Part shown: in pieces, positions 1 through 13,300 of the stretch
How the letters are laid out: each line of letters begins with the position of its first letter
Numbering within the stretch: the first letter of the stretch is position 1
Source of the DNA: Pachypanchax playfairii
Taxonomy: Eukaryota; Chordata; Actinopteri; Cyprinodontiformes; Aplocheilidae
DNA length: 64,000 nt
Reading direction: 5' to 3'
Assembly (NCBI GenBank): GCA_006937955.1
Contig: SSNP01000006.1
Span: 6,500,373-6,564,372 of the forward strand
The notes under the pieces: generated by a model
The model's input: only the letters and a program-made list of their open reading frames with translations
Databases searched by the model: none
Told to the model about the DNA's origin: nothing
Translations under genes and position numbers: made by a program

Positions 1-66
1 TGACCAGCGGTGTTTTTTAGTGGGTGTTAGAGGATCATTTCTGCTTCCTGTCCCTCGTGAACTCAC

Positions 67-3000
67 CCTCTGGTGCAGGTTTGATGTCAGTGATCTGGAG
101 GTGTGGACTGAGGATCGGAGCAGGACACACGTCTTTACCCAGAGCAGGAACTTCAGGTAACGTGAACACAATTTCATAACGATGCTGCGTCTTCAGGAAG
201 CCAACCTTTAAAAGAAAAGATGGAGATATTTAAAAAGTAATACATGGGACGGGTGTAGCTCAGGAGGTAATAAACTTGTGTTTATCAATGAGAGGCCCTT
301 CCATTAAAAAAGGTTTTTCTGAGGTTTCTGTTGAATATTTTAGCTCCACAGGTGTTCTTACCTTCATAGTGGGTGTGAAAACAGGTCAACAATTTCTCTT
401 TCAGTTTTAATCTCTCAAACTACGCAGGTGGCGATAACACTCGAGTTCTCCCAAGTCTGAACAGCCTGTATCTGTTTCATCACAACTCCTTTGTTCGTTA
501 GTTTTCATCAGCTCCTGCAGTTGAAACCACGCCTAGCATGCTGCTGGCTAAAAGCTGTTAGCATAATATGTATCAAACTGGAAGAGACTACATGCGCAGT
601 GGGGCATGAAACAGCCTACCTTGCTCTCATAGGCTAATTTGTTAGCAAATCAGAGTCCAGCAAATTTGAATAATGAATATGAACGAGATGCTGCTCGAGG
701 CCTGACAGAAGGGGCTGGAACCACTCGAATTTTAACGCAGACAGATTGAAAGGTCTGTTAATCAGTGTTTCCTGACGTTTTTTAGATATAAAATGTTTCA
801 TATTACTGGTTAATACTTAAGAAATAACCACAAAGTCCTGAAATCTGTATGAAATGGCCTCTTTAAACACTACACTGCTCCGAAACATGTTCTTCACTTG
901 TTATTTAGTGTTTTTATATATATAATGTGCACAATGAAGAGATAAGCAGGCTGAAGTTTGGCCTCATGTAGCGAAGCATGAGCCAAATACCGGTTCCCAA
1001 ATCAATATTTAAACATGTAAAAAGTTCCAGTCACAGAAAACAAAACGCCTGCCAAAGACTTTTAGTGTTAATCTTATAAGTACGGATCTTTGTTCTGGCA
1101 GGACTGGGTGCAGGAATCACAACCACATGTTTAATCACTTCTTAAATATCCAAGTTATTGGTTTTCAATTTATAAAATATTCTGCTTTAAGTTTCTCCAG
1201 TTGTAGTCGACTACATGATCGATTCATCAGTCAATCTTTATTTTTAAGGTGTTTTTTTGTGCAAAAGTGCAGTACAAAGTGCTTTACAAGATAAAAATAT
1301 AAATAACCCAACATATGTAAAAGAAACACCCCCATATAACCACACCGATACACCCCCCTCCCCCTAATCCAACCCCCATGTGTAAAACACCCTCAGAAGC
1401 AGCATTAAGTAGGCACAGTAGGCCGAGTACAAAAGAGCCAGGTAAGGTAGGTAGGAAAACGCCATCAGGGGAGCAGTCTGAACCGGCAGCAGCAGGTCAG
1501 CAACTACAGCGACCCGGGGTATCCAAAGGAGGGAAGGCCGAGACCCCCACCTCCATCCAAGCGCTACCCACAGAGCACCAGGCAGCCACAGCTGACCACC
1601 ACCCCCGAGGCAGAGGGCTCCCACTGGAAATATATATATGAACGAATGAACCTCTGGATGGACAGTAGCACATTTGCCGAGGTGTTGCATCAGGAAAAGT
1701 GAGAAGTAAGTGTAACTTTTGGAAGCAGCAGTATTTCATTGTGGTCTATTTGATTTACTTTTAAAACTGAAATTATGTAAAATCCAGAAAATTGGAAGCT
1801 GTTTTCTCCTCGAAAACTTTATGCAAAATGAGGATCGATACAACATGTCTGCAGCTTTTATACATAACAGAATACATAATAATCAAGACACATGTTGTTC
1901 TAAGGCATTTGACCGATGGCTCTTCACAGATGGTTGTCATGGTGCATTAGTCAAAAAAATCTAGACCAACGACCTTGCCATGAAATAGTGAACCAACTAC
2001 GAACACTGGATTCTGATAATCATACATTTGACTTAAGTAGGTTGAAGGAAATGGGCCAAAAAATCGTCCATAGCGCATTCACAGCTGTTTGTACGGTTCA
2101 TTGAGTCTTATTCCTGTATCTTACTAAGACTGTTGGAAACACAAAATTACCGGTAAACTTGCAAAAATTTACCAAAGTGCTATTTATAAGAGTTTTGTGT
2201 CTAAAATAAATTAAGTGCAACTTTCTCACAATATTTAAGTGAATGTTTCACAAATTATCTTCTTTATTTGTTCACAATTTATCCTGATTTTATTCAGAAA
2301 TATTTTACCCACTAAAAGGGACATTTTCTGTCTCTAGTCAGTCATGACTTAGTTTCTTTGTTCACTAATTCTCTCAAAGTTGTCTCGCATTATTTACAGA
2401 AGCTAACCTGAGACGAGTTCCACACGTCTGTAGCTTTGAATATTTTGAGAAAAGGTTTATTTTGCAGAATTTCCCAACATGTTTAAAACTCCAGCGACAT
2501 GACAGCGAGACCCTGCGAGAGGAAACGGAGAAGTCTCACAAAAGTGTCGAGTCATTTTGGAAACTCCTTCGAATGTTGTTTGCGATCAGTCGCCAACAGT
2601 CACGGCCCAGTGAGACACAGGCTTTCAGTTAATTGGTGTCCAGGATGTACACTAACCCCAAAACTAAGAAAAGGATTGATGCAAATATAAAAACAATTAG
2701 ACGGAATCTGATTTTTTTTCACTACTATAGATATTTTACATCTTCTGACAACTTCTAAATCTCAGTGACTGAACATAAAGTGGTTAAACTGGAGAAAAAA
2801 TGTAGAAACGTCTAGCCTTGACGAAAAAAATGGAGGAGAAAGATTCATCTTAGTGAGGGAAGAAGAAATCCTCCCAGAAGAGACGGATATATGAGAGAGT
2901 CTGAGAGCGGGGACATGCAGCCAGCAAGAGATAACATGCAAAGCCCTGCAGCTACAGCTGGACACTGAAGCTTCACCCCCCACACAAACACTGGATACAG

Positions 3001-6000
3001 CAGCAGGCGGAGCTGCAGCTCCAACCGCCATTAAGACCAGAAACACAGACGGAGGAAAACAATCTACAGCCATCATTTAATTTTATGTGCTTCTGAAAGC
3101 CAGTGAAGTTTTAGAGATGTGACAAATACTTCCTTATAAAATGAATCTGTGTGCAACTTCCTGGTCACAATGACTCGTGTGAACGGCTGCAAACAATTTT
3201 GAACCCTTTCCTACGACCCCCTTAAAGCAGCTTCATTGCAACCCTATGATCCCTCATTTACACCAAACACGTCCGCGGTGTGGAGCATTTTGAATGCGCG
3301 ATTAGCAGTATGTATCAATCACGTAAAGCATTCCATCCACATGAAAAAAAGCAGGGAGAAAGACGACAACATGTATCCAGAAGGTATCTGGTTTATTTTC
3401 ACACCACCTGCGGACTTCAAACTCGTCACAGGTAATGTATTTTTTCGTAGTCTTGCAAACAGAAATCTGCAGGTGTTGTTTTATTTTGAAAATTCCAGGT
3501 ATTTTACTTTTCACAGACGCCTGATTTCCTGTCTGGTTCGAACTAAACTACTGAGTTTGGCGCGTTTTAGAAGCGTAGTGCGTAAAAAATAGAACGGCTG
3601 CGACACTACGCTTCTGAGACACATCTGATTCGCGAGTAAGAATGTCGATTGAATGTCTTCCAAACAACCTGCACTCAGCGCTCCACGATCAGGGATTATT
3701 TACATTTTATTTACTTCTAAAGAAGTAGAGAACTGCTTGTTTTCACAAGTACCATAATGAAAAACTATTATCAGAAAATTACACTAACTTCTCATTTTTC
3801 ATGATGCAACAGCTTGACAAAGTTGTTATGGTCCCTACTGACTCTAGATCCAGTTCATGGAAGTGAATCTGGTTCTGGCTGTGGAGGTGCTGCCTCTAGA
3901 TCCAGTCCTGCACCCGTCAGCATGGTTTTCTTCTCTGTCCTGCAGCTGGAGTCTCTCTGCTTTGTCCTCTTGAAAATTAGAAACTTTCCCACAAATTTCC
4001 GACCGGATGTGAAGATCAAAACGCAAAATGTGCCGACAACCAGAAGACCTTCATAATAACAACTTGAAAATGATGTTTGCGCATCTTACGACAACAATTT
4101 TATTAAGATGGTCATTGGTAGACCGGATGATGGTTCCAATACACACGTATGAAGAGAGTAAGAACTCTGCAGCCAGCGTAAAGCTGAAAATCTCAAAAAT
4201 TAATCGTGTTACTCATGTGAGAGCCTCAACGAACGTTCATGAATGAAACTGGAGAATAGTAACATCGTGACTGAGGCCTAATCAGAAGTGTTTAATACAA
4301 ACATGCAGCTTAGGCAGATTTAAGTCACTTAAACAGGCCCTTCCATTAAAAACGTTTTTTCTGAGGTCTATGTTGAATATTTTAGCTCCACAGGTGTTCT
4401 TACCTTCATAGTGGGTGTGAAAACAGGTCAATAACTTCTCTTTCAGTTTTAAACTCTCAAACTACGCAGGTGGCGATAACACCCAAGTTCTCCCGAGTCC
4501 GAACGGCCTGTATCTGTTTCGTCACAACTCCTTTGTTCGTTAGTATTCATCAGCTCCCGCAGTTAAAACCACGCCTAGCATGCTGCTGGCTAAAAGCTGT
4601 TAGCATAAGATCTAGCAAACAGGAAGACACGACGTCTGATGTTGTCATGCGTAGCGGGGCAGGAAACAGTATTCTTTGCTCTCATAGGCTAGTTTGTTAG
4701 CCAATCGGAGTCCAGCAAATTCGAATAATGAATATGAACGAGCTGCTAGCGAGCCGGAACCAGACAAATTTTAATGCAGACAGATTGAAAGGTCTGTTAA
4801 TCAGTGTTTTACTGACTTTTTTTAGATATAAAATGTTTCATATTACTGGTTAATACTTGATAACCACAAAGTCCTGAAATTTGTATGAAATGGCCTCTTT
4901 AATAATCAACATAACAGGTAATGAACAACATGTGGAAACACAAATAAAACTGGCAAGGCAGCAAGAGTTAATAAATAAACCTTCTGAGACGCGTACTGAA
5001 TTTATTAGCTGGATAGCCGTGAAACAGGGTTTTTGTATGTAAATTATCTCCAGGAAGCTCTAGTAACATTTAATCAAAGCACACTGCTGTTACTAACTAC
5101 ATTTTAGAGATTAAAAACAACAGTTTTCTTCTTTAAAACAAAGTTTTCATGGTCAATAAATCCAATAATGTTGATAAAATGAATATTTTAGGTGCAAATA
5201 TCATTAAGATGGAAATTAGCTGCTTTGTAGTTTGTCACAATTCATCAATCAGTATTTCTTCATTAAAAAGGCATCCCATCAAGTTGGCAGCAAGACAAAA
5301 AACCCCAGAAAAAATGGCTTCTTTGGTTTTATTTCCAGAGGAAAAAGTCAAAGTGTGTGTGTTAAATCACTGCTATATTATTATTTGTGAAAAAGCTCCA
5401 TATCGTTCATCCACACTGATACACAACAAATTAAAAAAGGTGTTTGTGTGGACAGGGCAGCAGAACTCTGTGATGTGGTGTGAACAGGGTCTAGGGATGG
5501 GCAATATTGCCAAAAATTAATATCGTGAGAAATTGATCAACTGACCAAGATAACGATAAATGAACGATAACCAGCTCCAGCGCCGCCCACCCCCCACCTC
5601 CCTGGACGTTACCAATCAGGACCCGGACACATATGCATGTATATTCTCATTCATTTTGAAACCTTTTCGCGTGACGTCAGTATCCGGGACACTTTCCCTC
5701 GCAACCCGCAGCCGCCATTTTAAGAGGGAACGCGTTTCCTTGACGATCGACCGCAACGTGTGTGAAAATGTGAATGTTAACAGTCCTGTAGTCTACACAA
5801 CAGTAGAGAAGAAGAGGACTTATAAAAGCCTCGATGAGTATATTTTCTTTGAGGTAAGTTTTTTTTAATTGGCTCAGTGGATGATGTGTTGAGAATGTCA
5901 CCACGTTAGCTTCGCTAGCCGCATTAGCATGAGTCCTGGTGTTAGTTTATAGTCATATTAAATCCCTATGATATTATCTTAAAATGGTTCATGGAGTGGA

Positions 6001-7297
6001 GTGGATCAGCCCATGATCATGTTACTCTTTCTGCAGTGTCTGTCGCTCTGATCAGTTTATTTAATTACATAAAGTTTTATTCAATAACGTAATGTCCGTC
6101 CACCGGTTTGTGTGCGTTCTGACTGTTTGCGTGCTCATAGTACAGAAATGTGCTCTCGTCATGTTCGTTTTTACACACAAGTAACAACTTCATGACTCCC
6201 CACTGTGAAGAAGCCCAGGAGAAACCCCAGGACACGCTGGAGTGGCCGCAGGTCCCAGAACTGCTGGCTGTCCTGTCCCTGCAGCTAAATATTAAATAGG
6301 GTGAATTAAATGCTAAATAAGGAACATCTTAGATCTTTTTATTCATTTTTTTACGTATTATAGATTGGATCGAGACTCTGTATCGGCAGATACTCAAAAT
6401 CAAGTGACTCAGACTTGGACTCGAGGGCAAAAAATCTTGATCAGGACATCACTACTTTTCATCACTATCACAGTCATTTGCTCGTCTTATCTGCTATATA
6501 AGCAGAGATACATTTAATCTAAAAGGAAACATAAAATAGATAATCATTATCACAAAAAAGGTCAAATAAAAGTTTATGATCGCCACAGTCCTACAATCCA
6601 GCTCCCCGTAGCTTTTGATGGATGAGATGATTCAGCTTTTTAAAAGAATAACCTCTTCTATCAATTTCCCAGTCAGTTTTACCCCAAATCAACACGCATC
6701 ATTCATTAAACCTTAATCTGCTCACACATATTAGTGTAGTTAGTTAGTTCATGAGTGTGAAAATGTATTGGCTGTTTGTAAAGCAGCTTTAATGAGAGAG
6801 ATATCCTCTCAAAGTCTCTAAATATTGCTCTTGACTTCAGGAAGTTAACTTACAGAAAGGATTTCAATTTTAAAATGTGCAGTTTCTGAACTAGTACATT
6901 TCTTTGGACCTAGTATAGCTGCTAATGTCCTTTTCCTGGCTTCACAATTGTAATAAAACATGATTATACTCAGACAAATGATCTGTTGTTTATGCAAGAC
7001 TCCACACAGAGTTCGAACACACGCGTCTTCATACAGCTGTTTTAATGCATACCATTTCCATCCCACATCTTCTTAACACGTCTTTGGTCTGTAAGATTCA
7101 GAATACCCCCCTCATCCTTCCCCAGTGGCTGTTTCCATGGAAACTGCCCCCCACCCCACCTCTGCTAAGAGCCACGACGCTGGCCTAACTGTACTCTGTG
7201 CCCACGCTCAAGTGTGTTTGAAGAGCTCCGAGAAACACTCACACACAAACAGGCCAGTTTGTAACTGTGAGGGTCACAGCCAAGTTTGCAGATCATC

Positions 7298-7368
<71 letters not shown>

Positions 7369-10300
7369 AAACAATTTTCAGGCAAACATATCCATCTGTG
7401 AACTAGTGCTAACACTTCCAGAGGCTCAGGATCACAGGACGAAAGAAATGAAACATTAGAATCAGGCCAGAACATTTCTGAAAGAAACGTACCGAGTGCC
7501 AAAGCAAAGAATGCCCAAAAATCCTACATAAATCAACTTTCTCCAATAAATCCCACAAGTTGAGACCTACTTTTGCAATGAACGAGCAAATTGACTGTGT
7601 TTAAATGTATAAACTGATTACAACGTGTACAGAAGGCACAGATTTAAAGAAGCCCTTCCATTAAAAACGTTTTTCTGAGGTTTCTGTTGAATATTTTGGC
7701 TCCACAGGTGTTCTTACCTTCATAGTGGGTGTGAGAACAGGTCAACAACTTCTCTTTCAGTTTTAATCTCTCAAACTACGCAGGTGGTGATAAAACCTGA
7801 GTTAGAACGGCCTGTATTTGTTTCATCACAACTCCTTTGTTCGTTAGTATTCATCAGCCCCTGCAGTTGAAACCACACCTAGCAGCATCGAATTCCAGCT
7901 TTTTGTGAAAAACAATTGGTATATTCCTGTTCTGCTCGTGCCGTCTTTGCTGATGTCTCATCATGTGGCCACACCTAAAAATATTGAAATCTGTGTGACT
8001 TATGGCTGAAATCTGTGCGCCGCTGGTTGACAAATGCCAAAAAACCTCAGAAGAAGAAGAAGAAGTCTCCCATCAACTCACTTTCTGATTGGCTAGACGC
8101 TGCACTGAACTAGCTGCATGCTTGGTTCTCCTTGCAACTCACCACATAGGGGGCGATATTGGGCCAAGACAATCCAACATGTTGGATATCCCTGATTTGC
8201 AACCGATTACTCTTAACACCACACATGGCAGAAATATCTTAATAATCGAAAGGGGAAAATTGGGGCATGAAAATTCTGCTGTGCACCCGGCCTTAGCGAG
8301 GAATCTGTCAGGAGCACAAACAAGGACTTCAGTTTCAGCAATATTCAGCTGAAGAAAATTATCATTCATCCAACTCCTAAAAGAATCCAAACACCTGAGC
8401 AAGATCTGAATCTTAAAAACATCCTGAGATTTAAAAGAATTATGAGGAAATACTGATCATTTGAAGCAGTTTGTCAACTGTATGTAAGTCCTGCTCTGCA
8501 TAAAACACCTAATTCAGCAAACACAAAACATTCAATTCAAGACTAAACAGAAAATACGGACTTTTCAAACATTAAACCAGCATATGCATGTGCAGTCTGT
8601 AAAATCCAGCACAATTCTTGCTCTTTGTATACAAACTTCTCGTGGAAATCAGGTTGAAAGAGCAGAAACTAATGCTTTTCTTGACATGCACAGAAAACAA
8701 CATACCTTGACCATGAAGTTTCCATCATCCTCTGAAGTCACCATGACGACAGAGTCATGTAGCTTTTCTTCAAAATGAACGTGGGATGCAGCTCCGGCAG
8801 AGGGCGGCTCCTCCGTGAAGCGCACGCCTCCCATCTTTGCACAACCTGCGACAGAGGAAAGAAGGATCAGCTGAAACTCAACAGCCCGGAACAAAGAGGA
8901 TCTGACTGTTATTCATCATTAACCTCATGAGGTTTCTTCCTAATTTCACATCTATTGTCAACACAAATCCTGATGCTTTTGGAGACCAGTCTGTACTAAT
9001 ATCACTTTAAATTCTATGAGATCTCAGAGACACAATAAAAGGTTAACAGAGTTTAGATTTCCAAGTTCAACATACTCTTTGTTGCTCTTTCATGACACTG
9101 ATATTCATTGTTCTTCTGGCCAGGAATTCAATCACAGCGTGAGAGAATGGAAACATCTTCTCCAAATAAACTCCCTCCTGATAAAAATAATATTTCTGAG
9201 AAAAAAAATATAAGCATGTGAATTTCTGCTCCAAGAGTCTGATATTAATACTATACTTTCCCAGAGATTAATGATATAAAACATGCACAGAGCCTAAACA
9301 CAGTAAAACTAAACAACTTGTTTAATGTTTAGAATACATGCTATTAATAGGACGTAGCGTAGAACACGTCCTCTGCTTGAATTTTAAAATCATTTTCCCA
9401 GAGAAACTATAGCTGTTGTTCTCAGTCTGATACTTAAGATTAAAAACACGGTTAATTTTGTTTTGTGACTTTTTTGAGCACGTTTTTACTATTTCACAGG
9501 TATTTGTGAATTGCTGTAATTTCTGGACTATAAGTTGCTACTTTTTCACACACTTTGAACACTGTGGTTTAAACACTGATTTTGAATTGCAGGCTAATGA
9601 GCTTCATGTCCCCAAAACATTTAATCTCATCACATCAGACCAGAGAAACTACTGATCAGGTCACAGAAAACCAATGAAACTGAATAAAATCAAACAAAAA
9701 CTTTTCATTTTGCACTTCCTGTACACACCCTCGTCATGGAAAAGACATGAAGAAATGCACATGATGCAGCTTTCAGGTTAAAGTTGATCAATCTGGCTGT
9801 TGAGGAAGGAAATAAGAGCCGCTGCATGTAAGTTTAATGCAACAGGAGAAAGATGAAGATTGTTATCAGTGACCTTTCTTTGTAGGATACAGTATTTTTA
9901 TTGTTTTAATGTACTTGTGTTTATTACCGATATGTATTTAAGTAAAAAAAAAGAAATCATGTAACAACATGAACACCAGAAAGTACAGTCTATTAAAACT
10001 AGGACTGTCACAAACGATTATTTTAATAGTCGACTAATCATCAGTTTTTTTGGCGATTAGTCGACTAATCGTACCATGCGTAAAGTCTAGCTTATTGCAC
10101 GATGCACTAGTGCAGCTGCACTAATGTGCCCAAACACTTTTTTAACACTTTAACGTAGCAGTATACAATAAATCATTAGCATTTGTAAAGTTAGAGCAAA
10201 TACATGACATACGTATATTTGTTAATGGTAATGAAATCACCATCGCTACAGCTGTAATATTAAGTGTGAATATTTGAAGTGCGCTCTTACTCCGTGCATT

Positions 10301-13300
10301 ACGGTAATTTGAATATTAGATTGCGTTTCTATTTCCTGTTTTATGGTAATCCACGTATCGGAGAGAGAAAAAAAGAGTTCTGAACTCGTTCGGTTGTTGC
10401 ACAGTGGAGAGATGCTCGTGTTAGACATTCAATAAAGAAGTGCACCGCTCACTACCCCAACACAAAAAAAACAATGCTTCATAGAACAAACGATAAACGA
10501 TTGTTTATTAAATTTACTGTCGACAATTTTGTTTGTCGACATAATCGTGACTGATCGACTAATGGTGGCAGCACTAATTAAAACTATTTTGTCTTGTATT
10601 CAATAATCCTGATTATCAGATCTTGTGTAAAAAGGGTATTAATGGCTTTAAAACAAAAATATACCTCTTAATCACAAGACCTGCTGTTAGCCATCTGAAC
10701 TGGATGTTCTAACATCCAAAGTTACTGAACCTAACAAGCCTCTTTTAGGAAGTAACTTGGTTTCCCTGGCCTTTGTAAAAACAACAAGAGGGCTGCAAAC
10801 TTGGTGAAGGCTGTAGCTTGACGGAGCGAACAAAACAAGATCATCTGAATAAAGTGAACATAAGTATCTGACATTTCTAGACCAGACACTTTCTTCCCCA
10901 AGATTACATCGAGAAATACAATTCATAGGTACCAGAAACAATATCCCTGACAAGGAGCAGTCGAGACGGAGTCCAAACAGCACCTTGAACTTGCTTGGCT
11001 TCATGCTGACCAGATGTGAACACATCTAATGTTTTGATTGTAAATCATCCAGAAAATTCCTGAGGAGACAATTTTAAGTCTCCTCTAGAGCCACAAAACT
11101 TGTTGACTGGTCAACCAAACTCCTACAACCCTTTCAAGCAACTCTATAAGGATAATAATCTGCAGACAAAAATAAGTCCACACATACAGTCTAGAGTGAT
11201 GAGGAATGATTAAGGTTTGTGAACAAGCTCAGTGATTTAAAAGTCGATTGATGCCAATGTATATAACATGTCTTTTCAATATGAAGAAAATAACCGTGAT
11301 AGAAAAAAATAGATGAACTTATTTTCCTGTAAACCAAATACATGGTTTCATGAATAAAGGAAGAATAATTATCAACAGTAACAAAAGTTTGTATTATGAT
11401 GCTGATTCAAAGCAGGAACCCATAAAAGGATGATATATGGATGACTCATGTGCTTTAATTCAGCATTAGAAGATAAAAAATAGTTTCTGTAAACTGGATA
11501 ATGTTGTTACAACTGACAGTAAGAGGGAATTGGTGTAGACACAGAGCAGTGCCTGACTATTATAGCCTAAAAGTGGAATAAAACACTGGAGACATATTGA
11601 CCCAGAACACTAATAAATAGAAGAGATCCAAATACACATCCCTGCGGAACACTCTTGGCTACACAGATATGACCAAAGGTGATACTTTCTGTTTCTATAG
11701 ACAGAGATTATCAGCTGGATTGTTTTCTTACATCCAAGCACAAAACTATGATCAGAGCATTCCACACAAGTACTTTTTGCCTGGTACTTTCTCTAGGGCT
11801 GCTGCAAATAATCATCAATATCATTAGTCAACACAAAATGTATATAACTTTTGTTTCTTAAAGAGGCCCTTCCATTAAAAACGCTTTTTCTGGAATTTCT
11901 ATTGAATATTTTAGCTCCACAGGTGTTCTTACCTTCATAGTGGGTGTGAAAACAGGTCAACAACTTATCTTTCAGTTTTTATCTCTCAAACTACGCAGGT
12001 GGCGATAAAACCAGAGTTTGAACGGCCGGTACTTGTTTTGTCAAAACTCCTTTGTTCGTTAGTATTCGGCAGCTCCCGCAGTTGAAACCACGCCTAGCAT
12101 GCTGCTGGCTAAAAGCTATAGCATAAGATGTATCAAACCGGAAGAGACTCAGTGTGCTGTTGCCATGCGCAGCGAGGCAGGAAACAGGAAGCCGTGCTCT
12201 CATAGGATAGTTTGTTAGCCAATCAGAGTCCAGCAAATTTGAATAATGAATAGGGACAAGCTGCTGCTCAAAGATTGAAAGGTGTCTCAGTGTAGGTGTA
12301 ATCAGTGTCTCCTAACGTTTTTTAGATATAAAATGTTTCATATTACTGGTTAATACTTAAGAAATAACCACAAAGTCCTGAAATTTCTATGAAATGGCCA
12401 CTTTAAAGGTTTAAAACAAAATGACATACATTATCTAACTGTCAAGACAGAGATGAAGCGTAACATGTTTGATTCATTCTGATCTTGTTGAGTTATGAAC
12501 GTTTTCAAAAGCTGAATAAGTTTAAAGTAAAAACAACAATATAAGGGGGTTTATACACACTGCAAGGTGCCATTGATGAGCCACAAGTTATTTTAAGCTG
12601 TTAAGCATTAATTCTATAAAAAATATATAGGAAATAAACCACAAAAACAAAAACTATGACGTTCTAAATCTTAACTCATAAAACTTAATAAATTGCAAGA
12701 ATGTGCAAACTATATAATCATAGAAAAGTGCTTATTTTAATCCTAGAGTATTAGTTACTCTATAATCCACACACAACATAAACATACATGTCCTGACAAA
12801 CATAAATGTGTTATATAAAGACATTCCTCTCTCCTGTGGGCCACGTTCTATCAAACCTTTAATCAGACTCATATTAGAGATTAGAAATCCTTGTTCTCTG
12901 CAATCTGGGACACAATAATGAGTTTGAGGGTTACATCATGTTCCATATGTGCAGAATCTCAGGGCAGAAATGGATTGTTAGTGGGAGAAATGCTGTTTTA
13001 ATACCTAAAGCTACTAAGAAAAAAACTACTGCATGCAGCCTTTTAACGTGAACAATATTCCTTACTGAAAAATCCGAAAATAAGATAATCAAAAATGCAA
13101 ACTAAATTTGAACATAATTCATTACTCTTGAGTTCTTACACAGTGCAATCTGCTGTCTCTACCAAATCCAGATTAAGCATGACAAAAGTCAAAGCAGGAC
13201 AATATCTAAAAATCTGATTTTCTTATCTGACTCTTATCTGAGTATTACTGGACAGTCAAGTCTGACTGAGACAGCCACCATTGTAACTTAATCTAAATGC

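Noticed and set aside
5149..5520. 123-codon plus-strand frame
   Set aside because: No recognisable domain, in an adissp intron, no splice or promoter signals; likely chance.
7125..7406. 93-codon frame with poly-Thr-His
   Set aside because: Created by the (CA)n microsatellite; the reverse frame gives poly-Cys-Val for the same reason.
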